This document shows, piece after piece, positions 29,137 through 38,494 of a stretch of 43,309 nucleotides of DNA (its first letter is position 1; the number at the start of each line of letters is the position of its first letter). Below the pieces are notes generated by a model. It saw only the letters and a list, made by a program, of their open reading frames with translations. It had not been told where the DNA came from and searched no databases. The stretch comes from an uncultured Mycoplasmatota bacterium. Lineage in GTDB: Bacteria; Bacillota_I; Bacilli_A; RF39; UBA660. A program made the translations under genes and the position numbers. Where the stretch lies: assembly GCA_946488855.1 (NCBI GenBank), contig CAMLWC010000008.1, forward strand, positions 1 to 43,309, given 5' to 3'.

Positions 29137-30169
29137 TTTCCAATATTATAGCATCTTCAACATCCCATGTTAAATAAACTTCATCATTTTTTTTATATAT
29201 TTTATCATTACCAGATATTATTGCTTTAATTATTTTTTTATTTACTTTTATTAATATTTTTGTAAAAGCACCATCATATATTTGCTCATATATTGTACCA
29301 ACTAAATCACTATTTTTCTCTTTTGATAATTTTACATTTTCTGGTCTTACGATCAAATCTACCTTAGTATCATTTTTAAATTTAGGCATAATTTTTATAT
29401 TTGCTTCTTCGCAAATACAAGTATCATCTTTTATAATACCTTTAAATATATTTGCTTCTCCTAAAAAATCAGCAACATAAATTGATTTTGGCTTTTCATA
29501 AACTTCAACTGGTGTACCAATTTGTTCTATTTTTCCATCCTTAATAACAGCAATTCTATCACTCATAGATAACGCTTCATCTTGATCATGTGTGACATAT
29601 ATAAATGTTATTCCTAATTTTTTTTGTAATTGTTTTAATTCTATCTGCATTTTTTTTCTTAATTTTAAATCCAAAGCAGAAAGTGGTTCATCTAATAATA
29701 ATACTTTTGGATTATTAATTAAACCTCTTACAATTGATACTCTTTGTTGTTCACCACCAGATAATTCTTTAGGCTTTCTTTTTTCATAACCTTCCAAATG
29801 AACCAATTCAATCATTTCCTTAACTCTTTTTTTTCTTTCTTGTTTTGGAACTTTTTTCATTTTTAAACCAAATTCAATATTTTTTTCAATTGTCATTAAA
29901 GGAAATAAAGCATAATTTTGAAATATTGTATTTACTTGTCTTTTAGTAGGATCGACATCTGTAACATCTTCTCCATCTAAATACACTTTCCCACTTGTTG
30001 GTCTATCCATACCAGAAATCGATCTTAAAATAGTTGTTTTGCCACAACCACTAGATCCTAAAAGTGTAATAAACTCACCTTCATAAACTTCTAAATTGAT
30101 ATTTTTAATAATTTCTTTTTCACCATATTTTTTTGTAAAGTCTTCTAATTTTACAATAACTTTTTTCAT
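29117..30169 (-). CDS. potA: Spermidine/putrescine ABC transporter ATPase
   Basis: [54 protein letters not shown]-like C-terminus. Confidence 0.94.
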   Translation of the reverse strand: MKKVIVKLEDFTKKYGEKEIIKNINLEVYEGEFITLLGSSGCGKTTILRSISGMDRPTSGKVYLDGEDVTDVDPTKRQVNTIFQNYALFPLMTIEKNIEFGLKMKKVPKQERKKRVKEMIELVHLEGYEKRKPKELSGGEQQRVSIVRGLINNPKVLLLDEPLSALDLKLRKKMQIELKQLQKKLGITFIYVTHDQDEALSMSDRIAVIKDGKIEQIGTPVEVYEKPKSIYVADFLGEANIFKGIIKDDTCICEEANIKIMPKFKNDTKVDLIVRPENVKLSKEKNSDLVGTIYEQIYDGAFTKILIKVNKKIIKAIISGNDKIYKKNDEVYLTWDVEDAIILESENNEK

Positions 30170-30269
30170 ACCTCACCTACTTATATAAATATTTTACTAC
30201 ATTTTTTAACAATTTTAAACATTAACACATTAATTTTTTTTGAATAAAATAAAAAGAAAGGAGATTTTG

Positions 30270-31253
30270 ATGAAAAAAATAATTATTCCTATAATTATTA
30301 TTTTAATTATTGGTGGTCTTACTAGTATTTTATTTTTTAAAGATAAAAGTGATTTAAAGAAAATTAAAGTAGCAGAAGTTACTCATAGTATTTTTTATGC
30401 TCCTCAATATGTTGCTCATGCTTTAGGTTATTTTGAAGAAGAAGGTTTAGATGTTGAATTATTATTAGTTCCAGGTGCTGATAAAGTAGCTGCTTCTGTA
30501 TTATCTGGTGACGTTCAAATCGGATTTTGTGGTAGTGAAGCAACAATCTACATTTATAATCAAGGCCAAGAAGATTATTTAGTTAATTTTGCCGGATTAA
30601 CTAAAAGAGATGGTAGTTTTATTGTTTCAAGAGAAAAAATCGATAATTTTACTTTAGAAGATTTAAAAGGTAAAACTATAATCGGTGGAAGAATTGGTGG
30701 TATGCCAGAAATGACTTTAGAATATACTTTAACCGAAGCAGGTATCGATCCCAAAAATGATTTAAATATTGATACTAGTATCGAATTTGCTGCTATGTCC
30801 GGTGCATTTATAGGTGGTACTGGTGATTTTGTTTCATTATTTGAACCAAATGCCTTACAATTAGAACAACAAGGTTATGGATATGTTGTTGCGTCATTAG
30901 GTGAATTAGGTGGTGTTGTACCATATACTGCTTATAATGCTAAAAAAAGTTATATTGAAAATAATCCCGATGTAATTGAAGGATTTACTAAAGCTATTCA
31001 AAAAGGATTAGATTATGTTCATAATCATAATTCCAAAGAAATTGCTGATGTTATTTTAGATTATTTTCCTGATATTTCTAAAAATGATTTAGAAACAATT
31101 ATCGATAGATATAAAAATATCGATTCTTGGTTTACTACTACTTACATAACAGAAGAAAACTTTAATCATATTCAAGAAATTGCTGAAAATGCAAGTCAAT
31201 TAGATGAAAGAGCACCATTCGATAAATTAGTTAATAATTCATATTCAAAATAA
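30270..31253 (+). CDS. NitT/TauT-type (NMT1/THI5-like) ABC transporter substrate-binding protein
   Basis: KKIKVAEVTHSIFYAPQYVAHALGYFEEEGLDVELLLVPGADKVAASVLSGDVQIGFCG. RBS AAAGGAG supports the ATG at 30270 rather than 30240. Confidence 0.88.
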   Translation: MKKIIIPIIIILIIGGLTSILFFKDKSDLKKIKVAEVTHSIFYAPQYVAHALGYFEEEGLDVELLLVPGADKVAASVLSGDVQIGFCGSEATIYIYNQGQEDYLVNFAGLTKRDGSFIVSREKIDNFTLEDLKGKTIIGGRIGGMPEMTLEYTLTEAGIDPKNDLNIDTSIEFAAMSGAFIGGTGDFVSLFEPNALQLEQQGYGYVVASLGELGGVVPYTAYNAKKSYIENNPDVIEGFTKAIQKGLDYVHNHNSKEIADVILDYFPDISKNDLETIIDRYKNIDSWFTTTYITEENFNHIQEIAENASQLDERAPFDKLVNNSYSK

Positions 31254-31281
31254 AAGTTATTCAAATTCGAATAACTTTTTT
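31252..31281. terminator. Bidirectional terminator
   Basis: AAAAGTTATTC-AAATTC-GAATAACTTTTTT between convergent genes. Confidence 0.75.
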
Positions 31282-31282
31282 G

Positions 31283-31948
31283 TTAAGCAAATAAATAATT
31301 TATAATATCGCCATTTTCATATTCAATTATTACTGAATATATAACTGATCCTACCGAATTAAATGTTAACTTATTATCTTCAAATTTATATTCTAAGTTT
31401 TCTTCTTTATCATCATAATTAGCAGTTACTTCTTTTACTATAAATTTATCTTCACTTGTAAATAAAATACTAGAATCACTTATAGTAATATATTCATAAT
31501 CCATATTTTCATATTTTATTTTAAAATATTCTGAATTAGATATGTTTAAATCATATTCTTGATTTTTTAATTTAATTGGTAAATTATGAACTTTCATTGG
31601 TCCAAAACCTTCTTCATCATTTTGCTTAAATGTTATATTAATTCTACTTTTATAATCTAATAACTTTACATCATCATCACAATTACTTATAATTGAACTT
31701 TTTTCTGTACCTAAGTATTTAATTTTATTGATTGTTTTATCAATTCCTTCAACTTCTAATTTATCGCCAACTTTAAAAACAGTTGAATCAATAGTAGCAT
31801 TAAATCCTTTTACCTCAACATTAACACCAGAAAAGGAAATAACATCAGTTACTATCGCAGTTTCTTTAAATGATTTATCCCTATTTATAAACAAAACTAC
31901 CAATACAATAATTATTATTACACTAATCCCTATTACGGCTTTTTTCAT
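31283..31948 (-). CDS. Hypothetical membrane-anchored protein
   Basis: MKKAVIGISVIIIIVLVVLFINRDKS N-terminal TM; likely start 31948 rather than 31999. Confidence 0.65.
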   Translation of the reverse strand: MKKAVIGISVIIIIVLVVLFINRDKSFKETAIVTDVISFSGVNVEVKGFNATIDSTVFKVGDKLEVEGIDKTINKIKYLGTEKSSIISNCDDDVKLLDYKSRINITFKQNDEEGFGPMKVHNLPIKLKNQEYDLNISNSEYFKIKYENMDYEYITISDSSILFTSEDKFIVKEVTANYDDKEENLEYKFEDNKLTFNSVGSVIYSVIIEYENGDIINYLFA

Positions 31949-32033
31949 TATATCACCACCAATCCAGTCATTTATTATCAAAACTATTACTAGAAACATT
32001 ATATCAGAAATACTATTAAAAGTAAATTATGTG

Positions 32034-32077
32034 AAATTAACAAAAAATTAATTTATATATTATATTTTTGTTAATTT
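32034..32077. repeat. Perfect 13-bp inverted repeat AAATTAACAAAAA / TTTTTGTTAATTT upstream of the RhuM-Fic gene
   Basis: Arms 32034-32046 and 32065-32077, 18-nt spacer, in the promoter region. Confidence 0.8.
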
Positions 32078-32111
32078 TATGTTAATATATTAATAAAAGG
32101 AAGGTAATAGA

Positions 32112-33083
32112 ATGAAAAATGAAATTATTTTGTTTGAAAATCAGAATGTTAGATTGGAGGTGAACTTAAAAGATGAAACAGTTTGGTTAACTCAAGAACA
32201 AATGGCAAAATTATTTGATAGAGATAAATCAGTTATTTCTAGACATATTAAAAATGCCTTAAGCGAAGAATTAAACGAAAAAGAGGTAGTTGCATTTTTT
32301 GCAACAACCACTAAACACGGAGCAATAAATGATAAAACACAAACTCACTTAGTAGAACATTACAACTTAGATATGATTATCTCTGTTGGATATAGAGTAA
32401 AATCAAAAAACGGTATTATTTTTAGAAAATGGGCTAATCAAATATTAAAAGATTATTTAATTAAAGGTTACGTTGTTAATAATAAAAGATTAGAATATTT
32501 AGAAAAAACAGTTAAATTAATCGATATTGCTAGTAGAATCGATGATGATATAAATAGTAATGAAGCAAAAGAAATCATTAAAGTTATTAATAACTATTCT
32601 AATGCTTTAAATTTATTAGATGATTATGATCATAAAGCAATAAAAAAACCAAAAGGAACGAATAATGAAAGTATAATAACATATGAAGAATGCTTAAAAG
32701 TTATTAATGATTTAAAATTTAGTAACGATAGTGATTTATTTGCTTTAGAAAGAAATAAAGGATTAAAAGGTATTATTGGTAATATATATCAATCATTTGA
32801 TGGTAAAGACTTATATCCAACGATAGAAGAAAAATGTTCTAATTTATTATATTTAGTAATTAAAAATCACGTTTTTATCGATGGTAATAAAAGAATTGGT
32901 GCTACATTATTTATCTATTTTTTAAATTATTATGATTTACTTTATAAAGATAATAGACAAGTAATAGATAACAACACTTTAGTTGCTATTACCATTTTAA
33001 TAGCACAATCTAATCCAAAAGAAAAAGAAGTAATCATCGATTTATTAATGAACTTCTTAATAAAAACTAATCAGCGAGATTAG
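32112..33083 (+). CDS. RhuM family protein with C-terminal Fic/Doc domain
   Basis: RhuM part: VWLTQEQMAKLFDRDKSVISRHIKNAL...GYRVKSKNGIIFRKWANQIL; Fic motif HVFIDGNKRIGATLF. Confidence 0.9.
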   Translation: MKNEIILFENQNVRLEVNLKDETVWLTQEQMAKLFDRDKSVISRHIKNALSEELNEKEVVAFFATTTKHGAINDKTQTHLVEHYNLDMIISVGYRVKSKNGIIFRKWANQILKDYLIKGYVVNNKRLEYLEKTVKLIDIASRIDDDINSNEAKEIIKVINNYSNALNLLDDYDHKAIKKPKGTNNESIITYEECLKVINDLKFSNDSDLFALERNKGLKGIIGNIYQSFDGKDLYPTIEEKCSNLLYLVIKNHVFIDGNKRIGATLFIYFLNYYDLLYKDNRQVIDNNTLVAITILIAQSNPKEKEVIIDLLMNFLIKTNQRD

Positions 33084-33697
33084 CTTTTTATATACCTTTT
33101 TATTGTATTAAAATCATTTAAAGATGTTTCGTAAATTCCATTATAAGTTTGTTCTAAATAGTATTTATTATCACTAGTATAAATATACATGTCAGTATAA
33201 CTTCCTTTATCGTAAAAAATAATATGATATACTTCATCAGCATTTTCTGGATTTTTACTTACACTTTCTTTATTTGTTGTACGATTGTAAAAAATATTAT
33301 ATATATTTTCTATATCATTTTTATCAGTAATTTCTATAATACTATCATATTGGGACATTGTATTAATTGTTACTTTGGTAATATCATTTAAATCAGGAAT
33401 ATTTATTTTATATTCTTTTTTTAAATCATCATTCATAACTTCGCTTTGAACAAATTTAATATACTTTGAATCAATTATTTTTTCTTTAAAATCATTTTGT
33501 TTTTCAACACTATTATCTGATAATCCAACAACAACTAATTTATTATCATAATCAACATAATTAAAAATCAAATTATCATATTGATTATTGGATAAATAAA
33601 TAATAATTTCATTATTTATTGCATCTAATTCTTCATTTTCTACATTACCGCATCCTACTATAAATAAGCATAAAACTAAAAATATTATCTTTTTCAT
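33080..33697 (-). CDS. Hypothetical lipoprotein
   Basis: Lipobox CLFIVGCGN; 205 aa; convergent with RhuM-Fic gene. Confidence 0.7.
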   Translation of the reverse strand: MKKIIFLVLCLFIVGCGNVENEELDAINNEIIIYLSNNQYDNLIFNYVDYDNKLVVVGLSDNSVEKQNDFKEKIIDSKYIKFVQSEVMNDDLKKEYKINIPDLNDITKVTINTMSQYDSIIEITDKNDIENIYNIFYNRTTNKESVSKNPENADEVYHIIFYDKGSYTDMYIYTSDNKYYLEQTYNGIYETSLNDFNTIKRYIKS

Positions 33698-33802
33698 AAT
33701 TCACCTACTTATGTATATTATATCATAAATTATTAAATTTAAATTATATACCTAAACGAAATGACTATTTTTGAATATAATAATGAGAAAGGAGTTTATA
33801 TA

Positions 33803-34210
33803 ATGAGTATCCTAACAATTAAAAATTTAAATAAAATATATCATACTAAAACTTCTGAAACAAAAGCCATTGAAAATTTTTCTTTTGAATTAAATGATAA
33901 TGAGTTTGTAGCCATTGTAGGACCTAGTGGATGTGGGAAAAGTACAATATTAAATATCCTTGCTAACTTAGATAATAAATCAAATGGTGAAATAATAATT
34001 AAAGATAACATTAAATTAGGTTATATGCTGCAACAAGACGCTTTATTTAATTGGAAAACAGTATTAGAAAATTGTTCATTAGGTTTAGAAATAAATAATT
34101 TAAATAACAAAGATTATGTTTTAAAATTATTAAATACTTACGGTTTAAAAGATTTTATCAATAGTTATCCTAACAATTTATCAGGTGGTATGCGACAAAG
34201 AGTAGTATGA
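33803..34210 (+). pseudogene. Truncated NitT/TauT-type ABC transporter ATPase
   Basis: Walker A GPSGCGKST and signature LSGGMRQRV present, then stop (RQRVV*); Walker B, D-loop and H-loop absent. RBS GAAAGGAG supports start 33803. Confidence 0.8.
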
Positions 34211-34284
34211 ATACAGTATAGACACAGGTAATAATTAAGTGAAGTTACTTATAACCCTTATAATTAAAGGAAAAGAGGCAAAAT

Positions 34285-34680
34285 ATGTTATTAGATAATA
34301 ATACAAAAAAAGTCATAAATTTAATAAATAATTTTGATACTTTAAACAATATTGATAAGTTAAGATTAAGTATTTATATATTAGAAAACAAGAATTTTGA
34401 TGTTAATTTTAATACTAGAGATATAATTATTCTTTTAAAAGAAGTACTATCTAAATTAGATTCTAATTGTGGAAAAACTATTGTTAATTTTAGTAAATAT
34501 AAACATTTATTATTTTTTTCAGCCAAGTATTTAGAATTAAGTAATTTAGAAAAGAAAAAATTTACTGTGGAAATGTTGTTTAATATTTATGAAACTGATT
34601 TTAATGATAAAATAATTAATGATGTGATAAATAAATTATTACCAATTTATGATTATTCATATTGCATATTAAATAGTTAA
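34285..34680 (+). CDS. Hypothetical protein, predicted helical
   Basis: 131 aa ORF with RBS-like AAAGGAAAAGAGG and a strong terminator right after. Confidence 0.6.
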   Translation: MLLDNNTKKVINLINNFDTLNNIDKLRLSIYILENKNFDVNFNTRDIIILLKEVLSKLDSNCGKTIVNFSKYKHLLFFSAKYLELSNLEKKKFTVEMLFNIYETDFNDKIINDVINKLLPIYDYSYCILNS

Positions 34681-34723
34681 AAAATACCTAGTGAGCATTA
34701 ATTTGCTGACTAGGTATTTTTTT
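34681..34723. terminator. Strong bidirectional terminator
   Basis: AAAATACCTAGT ... ACTAGGTATTTTTTT, 12-bp perfect stem, between convergent genes. Confidence 0.8.
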
Positions 34724-34752
34724 GTATAAATTGATAACATTATAATTTAATA

Positions 34753-35079
34753 TTATTCAATAGCTCCTGCTATAACTTTATTAAAAAAATACATTGTACT
34801 AGATATAATTTTTTCTGAATTATTACCTTTTTCTACTTCAATTTTATATCCTACCCCACTATATATATCTTTATTACCATATGTTTCAGTTAATCTAGCA
34901 AAAATAGGTTTTTGCATACTATAAGTTCTATTCATATCAACCGACAATATTACACAATATATAGTAATAATAACTATTATAATTGATAAAACTATTTTTA
35001 ATGTTTTTTTACAAAATTTCAATACTAACAACATTGCTATTAATAATAAGCAAAAAATTCCTAACACAATAATCACCAC
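34753..35079 (-). CDS. Hypothetical two-TM protein
   Basis: 108 aa; N-terminal hydrophobic helices, C-terminal YSGVGYKIEVEKG...FFNKVIAGAIE. Confidence 0.65.
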   Translation of the reverse strand: MVIIVLGIFCLLLIAMLLVLKFCKKTLKIVLSIIIVIITIYCVILSVDMNRTYSMQKPIFARLTETYGNKDIYSGVGYKIEVEKGNNSEKIISSTMYFFNKVIAGAIE

Positions 35080-36458
35080 CTTTTTTTTATTTTTATATTT
35101 GTAATAATATATATAATAATTATTATTATTATATCCACTAATAGAAGCAGTAAAACTTGTCTAATACTAATACAAAATGGAGTTAACATAAAATATTCGT
35201 TTTTTAAAAATATATTTTTAAAAATATTACTTAAAATCACTAAAATTGTTAATGTTAATATCATTGAAATTAAGTTAATTATACTACTATTTATTAAAAT
35301 ATATTTATTAAATTGTTTTTTATTTTGAAATTTATTTATATTTAATAAATTTAATTTACAAAGTAAATAAATAGATCCAAATATTAATGCACTAACTATT
35401 AATAATAAAATAACTCCTACTAAATCATTATTAAAAATACCTTTATATTCTTCTATTATTTCAGAATAAGTACTTTTAACAGTAAAATCATCATTAAATT
35501 CATTTAAGATTTTTTTCATATCTATTTGATTATTTAGTTTAATCATAACGGCATTATTAACTGCTACATATTTATAATCAGAATCTTGTTCAATATTATT
35601 TTCTAAATTTAAATTTACAATAAAATCTTTATTGACAAATATTTTGTTATATATGTTTTGTGTTCGATAACTTAAATCATCCCCTAAATGATAATATTTT
35701 TCATTATATTCACCCCAACTTATATTTTTTAATTGGTCATATTCCGATAAATCATAATTTATAATTCCTACTATTTTTATTTTGTTACAATTACCAAAAT
35801 AATAATATTTATTAGATGATATTATCTCTTCATAGCTACTAGGATAGTAATAATTTTCTTCACCATATGGTATTATTCCAATTGACATAATTAAGTTGGC
35901 AAAATGATTAGAAATTATTATTTCATCGTTATTTTGAGGAATTTTTCCAATTAACTCTTCTTCAAGAAAAGAATCAAAATTTGTTAATTCTACAATATCT
36001 AAATAATTACTATTAAATGTATATGGTGTATATAAATCTTTGTAATTTGAATTAATTTTTAACAAATCATAAACCTGTTCATAAGAAATTATTTTAGAAG
36101 AATCTAAATGTAATCTTCCAATTCTATAAACATTCATACCTACATAATTTAATTTTTTAAGTTTACTTTCAATATTTTTTTTATCTTTATCATCTAATGA
36201 ATAGATAAATGAAAATTCATTATCTACATTTTTTTCTATTTGAACAAATTCTTCATCTCTCTTTGAAAGGAAACTGACATATTTATCAATAACAGAATTA
36301 TCATAATTTAATATAAGATCATATATACAAATTGCCATTAATACCAAAGATAAAACTATAATAGTTCTTATAATTATTCGTTTATTTTTTTTAAAATCAT
36401 TTAATATTTCTTTTATTATTTTATTCATTTTTAACACCAACACTTTGTTTTTTAGCAA
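35073..36458 (-). CDS. FtsX/MacB-like permease-type membrane protein
   Basis: N-terminal TM, large extracellular domain, three C-terminal TM helices; likely start at internal MNKIIKEILNDF. Confidence 0.65.
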   Translation of the reverse strand: MLKNKVLVLKMNKIIKEILNDFKKNKRIIIRTIIVLSLVLMAICIYDLILNYDNSVIDKYVSFLSKRDEEFVQIEKNVDNEFSFIYSLDDKDKKNIESKLKKLNYVGMNVYRIGRLHLDSSKIISYEQVYDLLKINSNYKDLYTPYTFNSNYLDIVELTNFDSFLEEELIGKIPQNNDEIIISNHFANLIMSIGIIPYGEENYYYPSSYEEIISSNKYYYFGNCNKIKIVGIINYDLSEYDQLKNISWGEYNEKYYHLGDDLSYRTQNIYNKIFVNKDFIVNLNLENNIEQDSDYKYVAVNNAVMIKLNNQIDMKKILNEFNDDFTVKSTYSEIIEEYKGIFNNDLVGVILLLIVSALIFGSIYLLCKLNLLNINKFQNKKQFNKYILINSSIINLISMILTLTILVILSNIFKNIFLKNEYFMLTPFCISIRQVLLLLLVDIIIIIIIYIITNIKIKKRW

Positions 36459-37149
36459 ATTCTCTAATTTCTTTAACTAACCTATTATATTCAATAATTT
36501 CATCATAGTTATTAGGAGAAAAAACTAAATCATAATTAAATATATCCTTTATATTTAATGAACTCTGTTCATAATTTTCTAAAATTTCCCTATTTTCCAA
36601 AATAGATATTCTTCCATATTTTACGCTGGTAAATACATATGTTTCATTTTCACTTGCTAATTTAGGTTTCTTCAAAAACACAATATAATTATCGTTTATT
36701 TTTAACGGAGTATTACCACCTAAATAATATGTTCTCAAATAATCCCAATGAAATACCAAATCATAAATTCTTATTTTAGTATTTTCTTTAAAATTACTAC
36801 CTTTTATCACTTTTAATATAGTACAATTATTTATAACTGAACTTCCTTTATATATTGGTTGTTTGTCAACATTAACTATTAATATATAATCAGATAAATT
36901 AATCAAATCATCAATTGTAGATATTTTATCATCTATAAAATAGTCAAATAAATTAAACATTTGCTCATAATTCATACCTTCTAAATCACTATCATTATTA
37001 TTAATACTATTTATAAAATTGTATGAGCTATTTTCTATATAACTATTATAGTTAAACATAGTAAACTTATTTTTAGCATACATTATAACACCAATTGTTA
37101 AAGCAATTATAATACATATTCCTAAAGCAAATATTTTTCTTGGATTCAT
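36421..37149 (-). CDS. Hypothetical membrane-anchored extracellular protein
   Basis: N-terminal TM; SDYILIVNVDKQPIYKGSSVINNCTILKVIKGSNFKENTKIRIYDLVFHW. Confidence 0.6.
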   Translation of the reverse strand: MNPRKIFALGICIIIALTIGVIMYAKNKFTMFNYNSYIENSSYNFINSINNNDSDLEGMNYEQMFNLFDYFIDDKISTIDDLINLSDYILIVNVDKQPIYKGSSVINNCTILKVIKGSNFKENTKIRIYDLVFHWDYLRTYYLGGNTPLKINDNYIVFLKKPKLASENETYVFTSVKYGRISILENREILENYEQSSLNIKDIFNYDLVFSPNNYDEIIEYNRLVKEIREFAKKQSVGVKNE

Positions 37150-37787
37150 AATTTAATTTCTCCCATAAGTTCACCAGCATCTATTTTAAAAATTTTATCA
37201 CACAACAATCGTAAATCATCTTTATTATGACTAGCAATTAAAATTAATTTATTATCCTTTTTTAACTTTTTTATAAGTTCATGAAATTTTATTGCACTTT
37301 CTTCATCCAATCCATTAGTAGGTTCATCCAATATAATTAATCCTTGATTTTCCATTATTGCTTGGGCTATTCGCAATTTTTGTTTCATTCCTAAAGAATA
37401 TTCACGATACTTTTCCGGCTGATTTTCTAAAAGTCCTACTTCTTTCATTATTTTTTTAATATGGCAAATATCTTTTTTATTATTAATTTCATATAAAAGC
37501 GATAAATTATCTAATCCAGTTAAATATGGATAGAAATCTGGCTCTTCTAATAGTAGTCCTATTTTGCTTAAATCGTAATTTCCATTTATTATCGATATAT
37601 TATCAATAAATACATCTCCTTTAGTAGGATAAATCAATGTGCTTATTGCCCTAAATAACATTGTTTTACCTGACCCATTCCGACCATAAAAACCATATAC
37701 ATTTCCACTTGTTAGTTTTAAATTTATATTATTTAAAATTTGCTTATCCTTAATTGTTTTTGAATAATTCTTTACCTCTAAAATCAT
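37146..37787 (-). CDS. ABC transporter ATP-binding protein
   Basis: GFYGRNGSGKTMLFRAIST Walker A, YSLGMKQKLRIAQAIMENQGLIILDEPTNGLD. Confidence 0.92.
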   Translation of the reverse strand: MILEVKNYSKTIKDKQILNNINLKLTSGNVYGFYGRNGSGKTMLFRAISTLIYPTKGDVFIDNISIINGNYDLSKIGLLLEEPDFYPYLTGLDNLSLLYEINNKKDICHIKKIMKEVGLLENQPEKYREYSLGMKQKLRIAQAIMENQGLIILDEPTNGLDEESAIKFHELIKKLKKDNKLILIASHNKDDLRLLCDKIFKIDAGELMGEIKL

Positions 37788-38470
37788 TAGTCATTACCTC
37801 CTAATATATCACTATAAATATACTTTCTCTTTATTAATAATAACGAAAGAAAAATAAGTATAATTGTAATAATATTGATATTACTATTTAAATACATATT
37901 TATAAATGGTATATAATTTGAATTTATATTTAATGAAAAATTTATAAATATGATTAAACTTAAAAACATAATAATTACAACTATAATATAAGAATACATA
38001 ATTCTTTTTATATATAAAGAAATTATAATAACTAATATATTTATAAACATAGTTTCAACCACATATATTAATAAAATCTTTAAAACCTTTATATTAGATA
38101 TAATTAATATAAATGATGTATTAGTTAATATTATTAATTGAAATAACATTATAAGAAAATTAATAATAAATGATGAAATAATAATATTTATTAATAATTT
38201 ATTTATATAGTGTTTTCTATTTTTATACCTAACATCAAAGCTACATAATTTGGTATAATATTTTTTACCCACGATGATAGCACTTAATAAAATTGGCAAT
38301 AACCAAATAATATTTAAAATTTGACTATCACTCCACATAATTAAAATCATTTTTACAAATTCTATATTAGATATATCATCAATAGAATTAAAAAAACTAT
38401 TTTTTAATATGGAAATTACAGTAATACAAAAAATAATTAATAAAATTTGTCTTAAATTTAACCTTTTCAT
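37787..38470 (-). CDS. ABC-2 type permease-like membrane protein
   Basis: 227 aa polytopic membrane protein overlapping the ATPase gene start. Confidence 0.7.
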   Translation of the reverse strand: MKRLNLRQILLIIFCITVISILKNSFFNSIDDISNIEFVKMILIMWSDSQILNIIWLLPILLSAIIVGKKYYTKLCSFDVRYKNRKHYINKLLINIIISSFIINFLIMLFQLIILTNTSFILIISNIKVLKILLIYVVETMFINILVIIISLYIKRIMYSYIIVVIIMFLSLIIFINFSLNINSNYIPFINMYLNSNINIITIILIFLSLLLIKRKYIYSDILGGND

Positions 38471-38494
38471 TATAAATTACTCCTAAAAAATTTA

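Noticed and set aside
27453-29789. Plus-strand ORFs 27453-27665, 28086-28367 and 29592-29789
   Set aside because: Antisense to potC/potB/potA coding regions.
30170-30269. Riboswitch upstream of potA or the substrate-binding gene
   Set aside because: Intergenic region is short and AT-rich with no recognisable aptamer elements.
31728-32051. Plus-strand ORF 31728-32051
   Set aside because: Antisense to the 31283-31948 protein and runs into the RhuM-Fic promoter; no homology seen.
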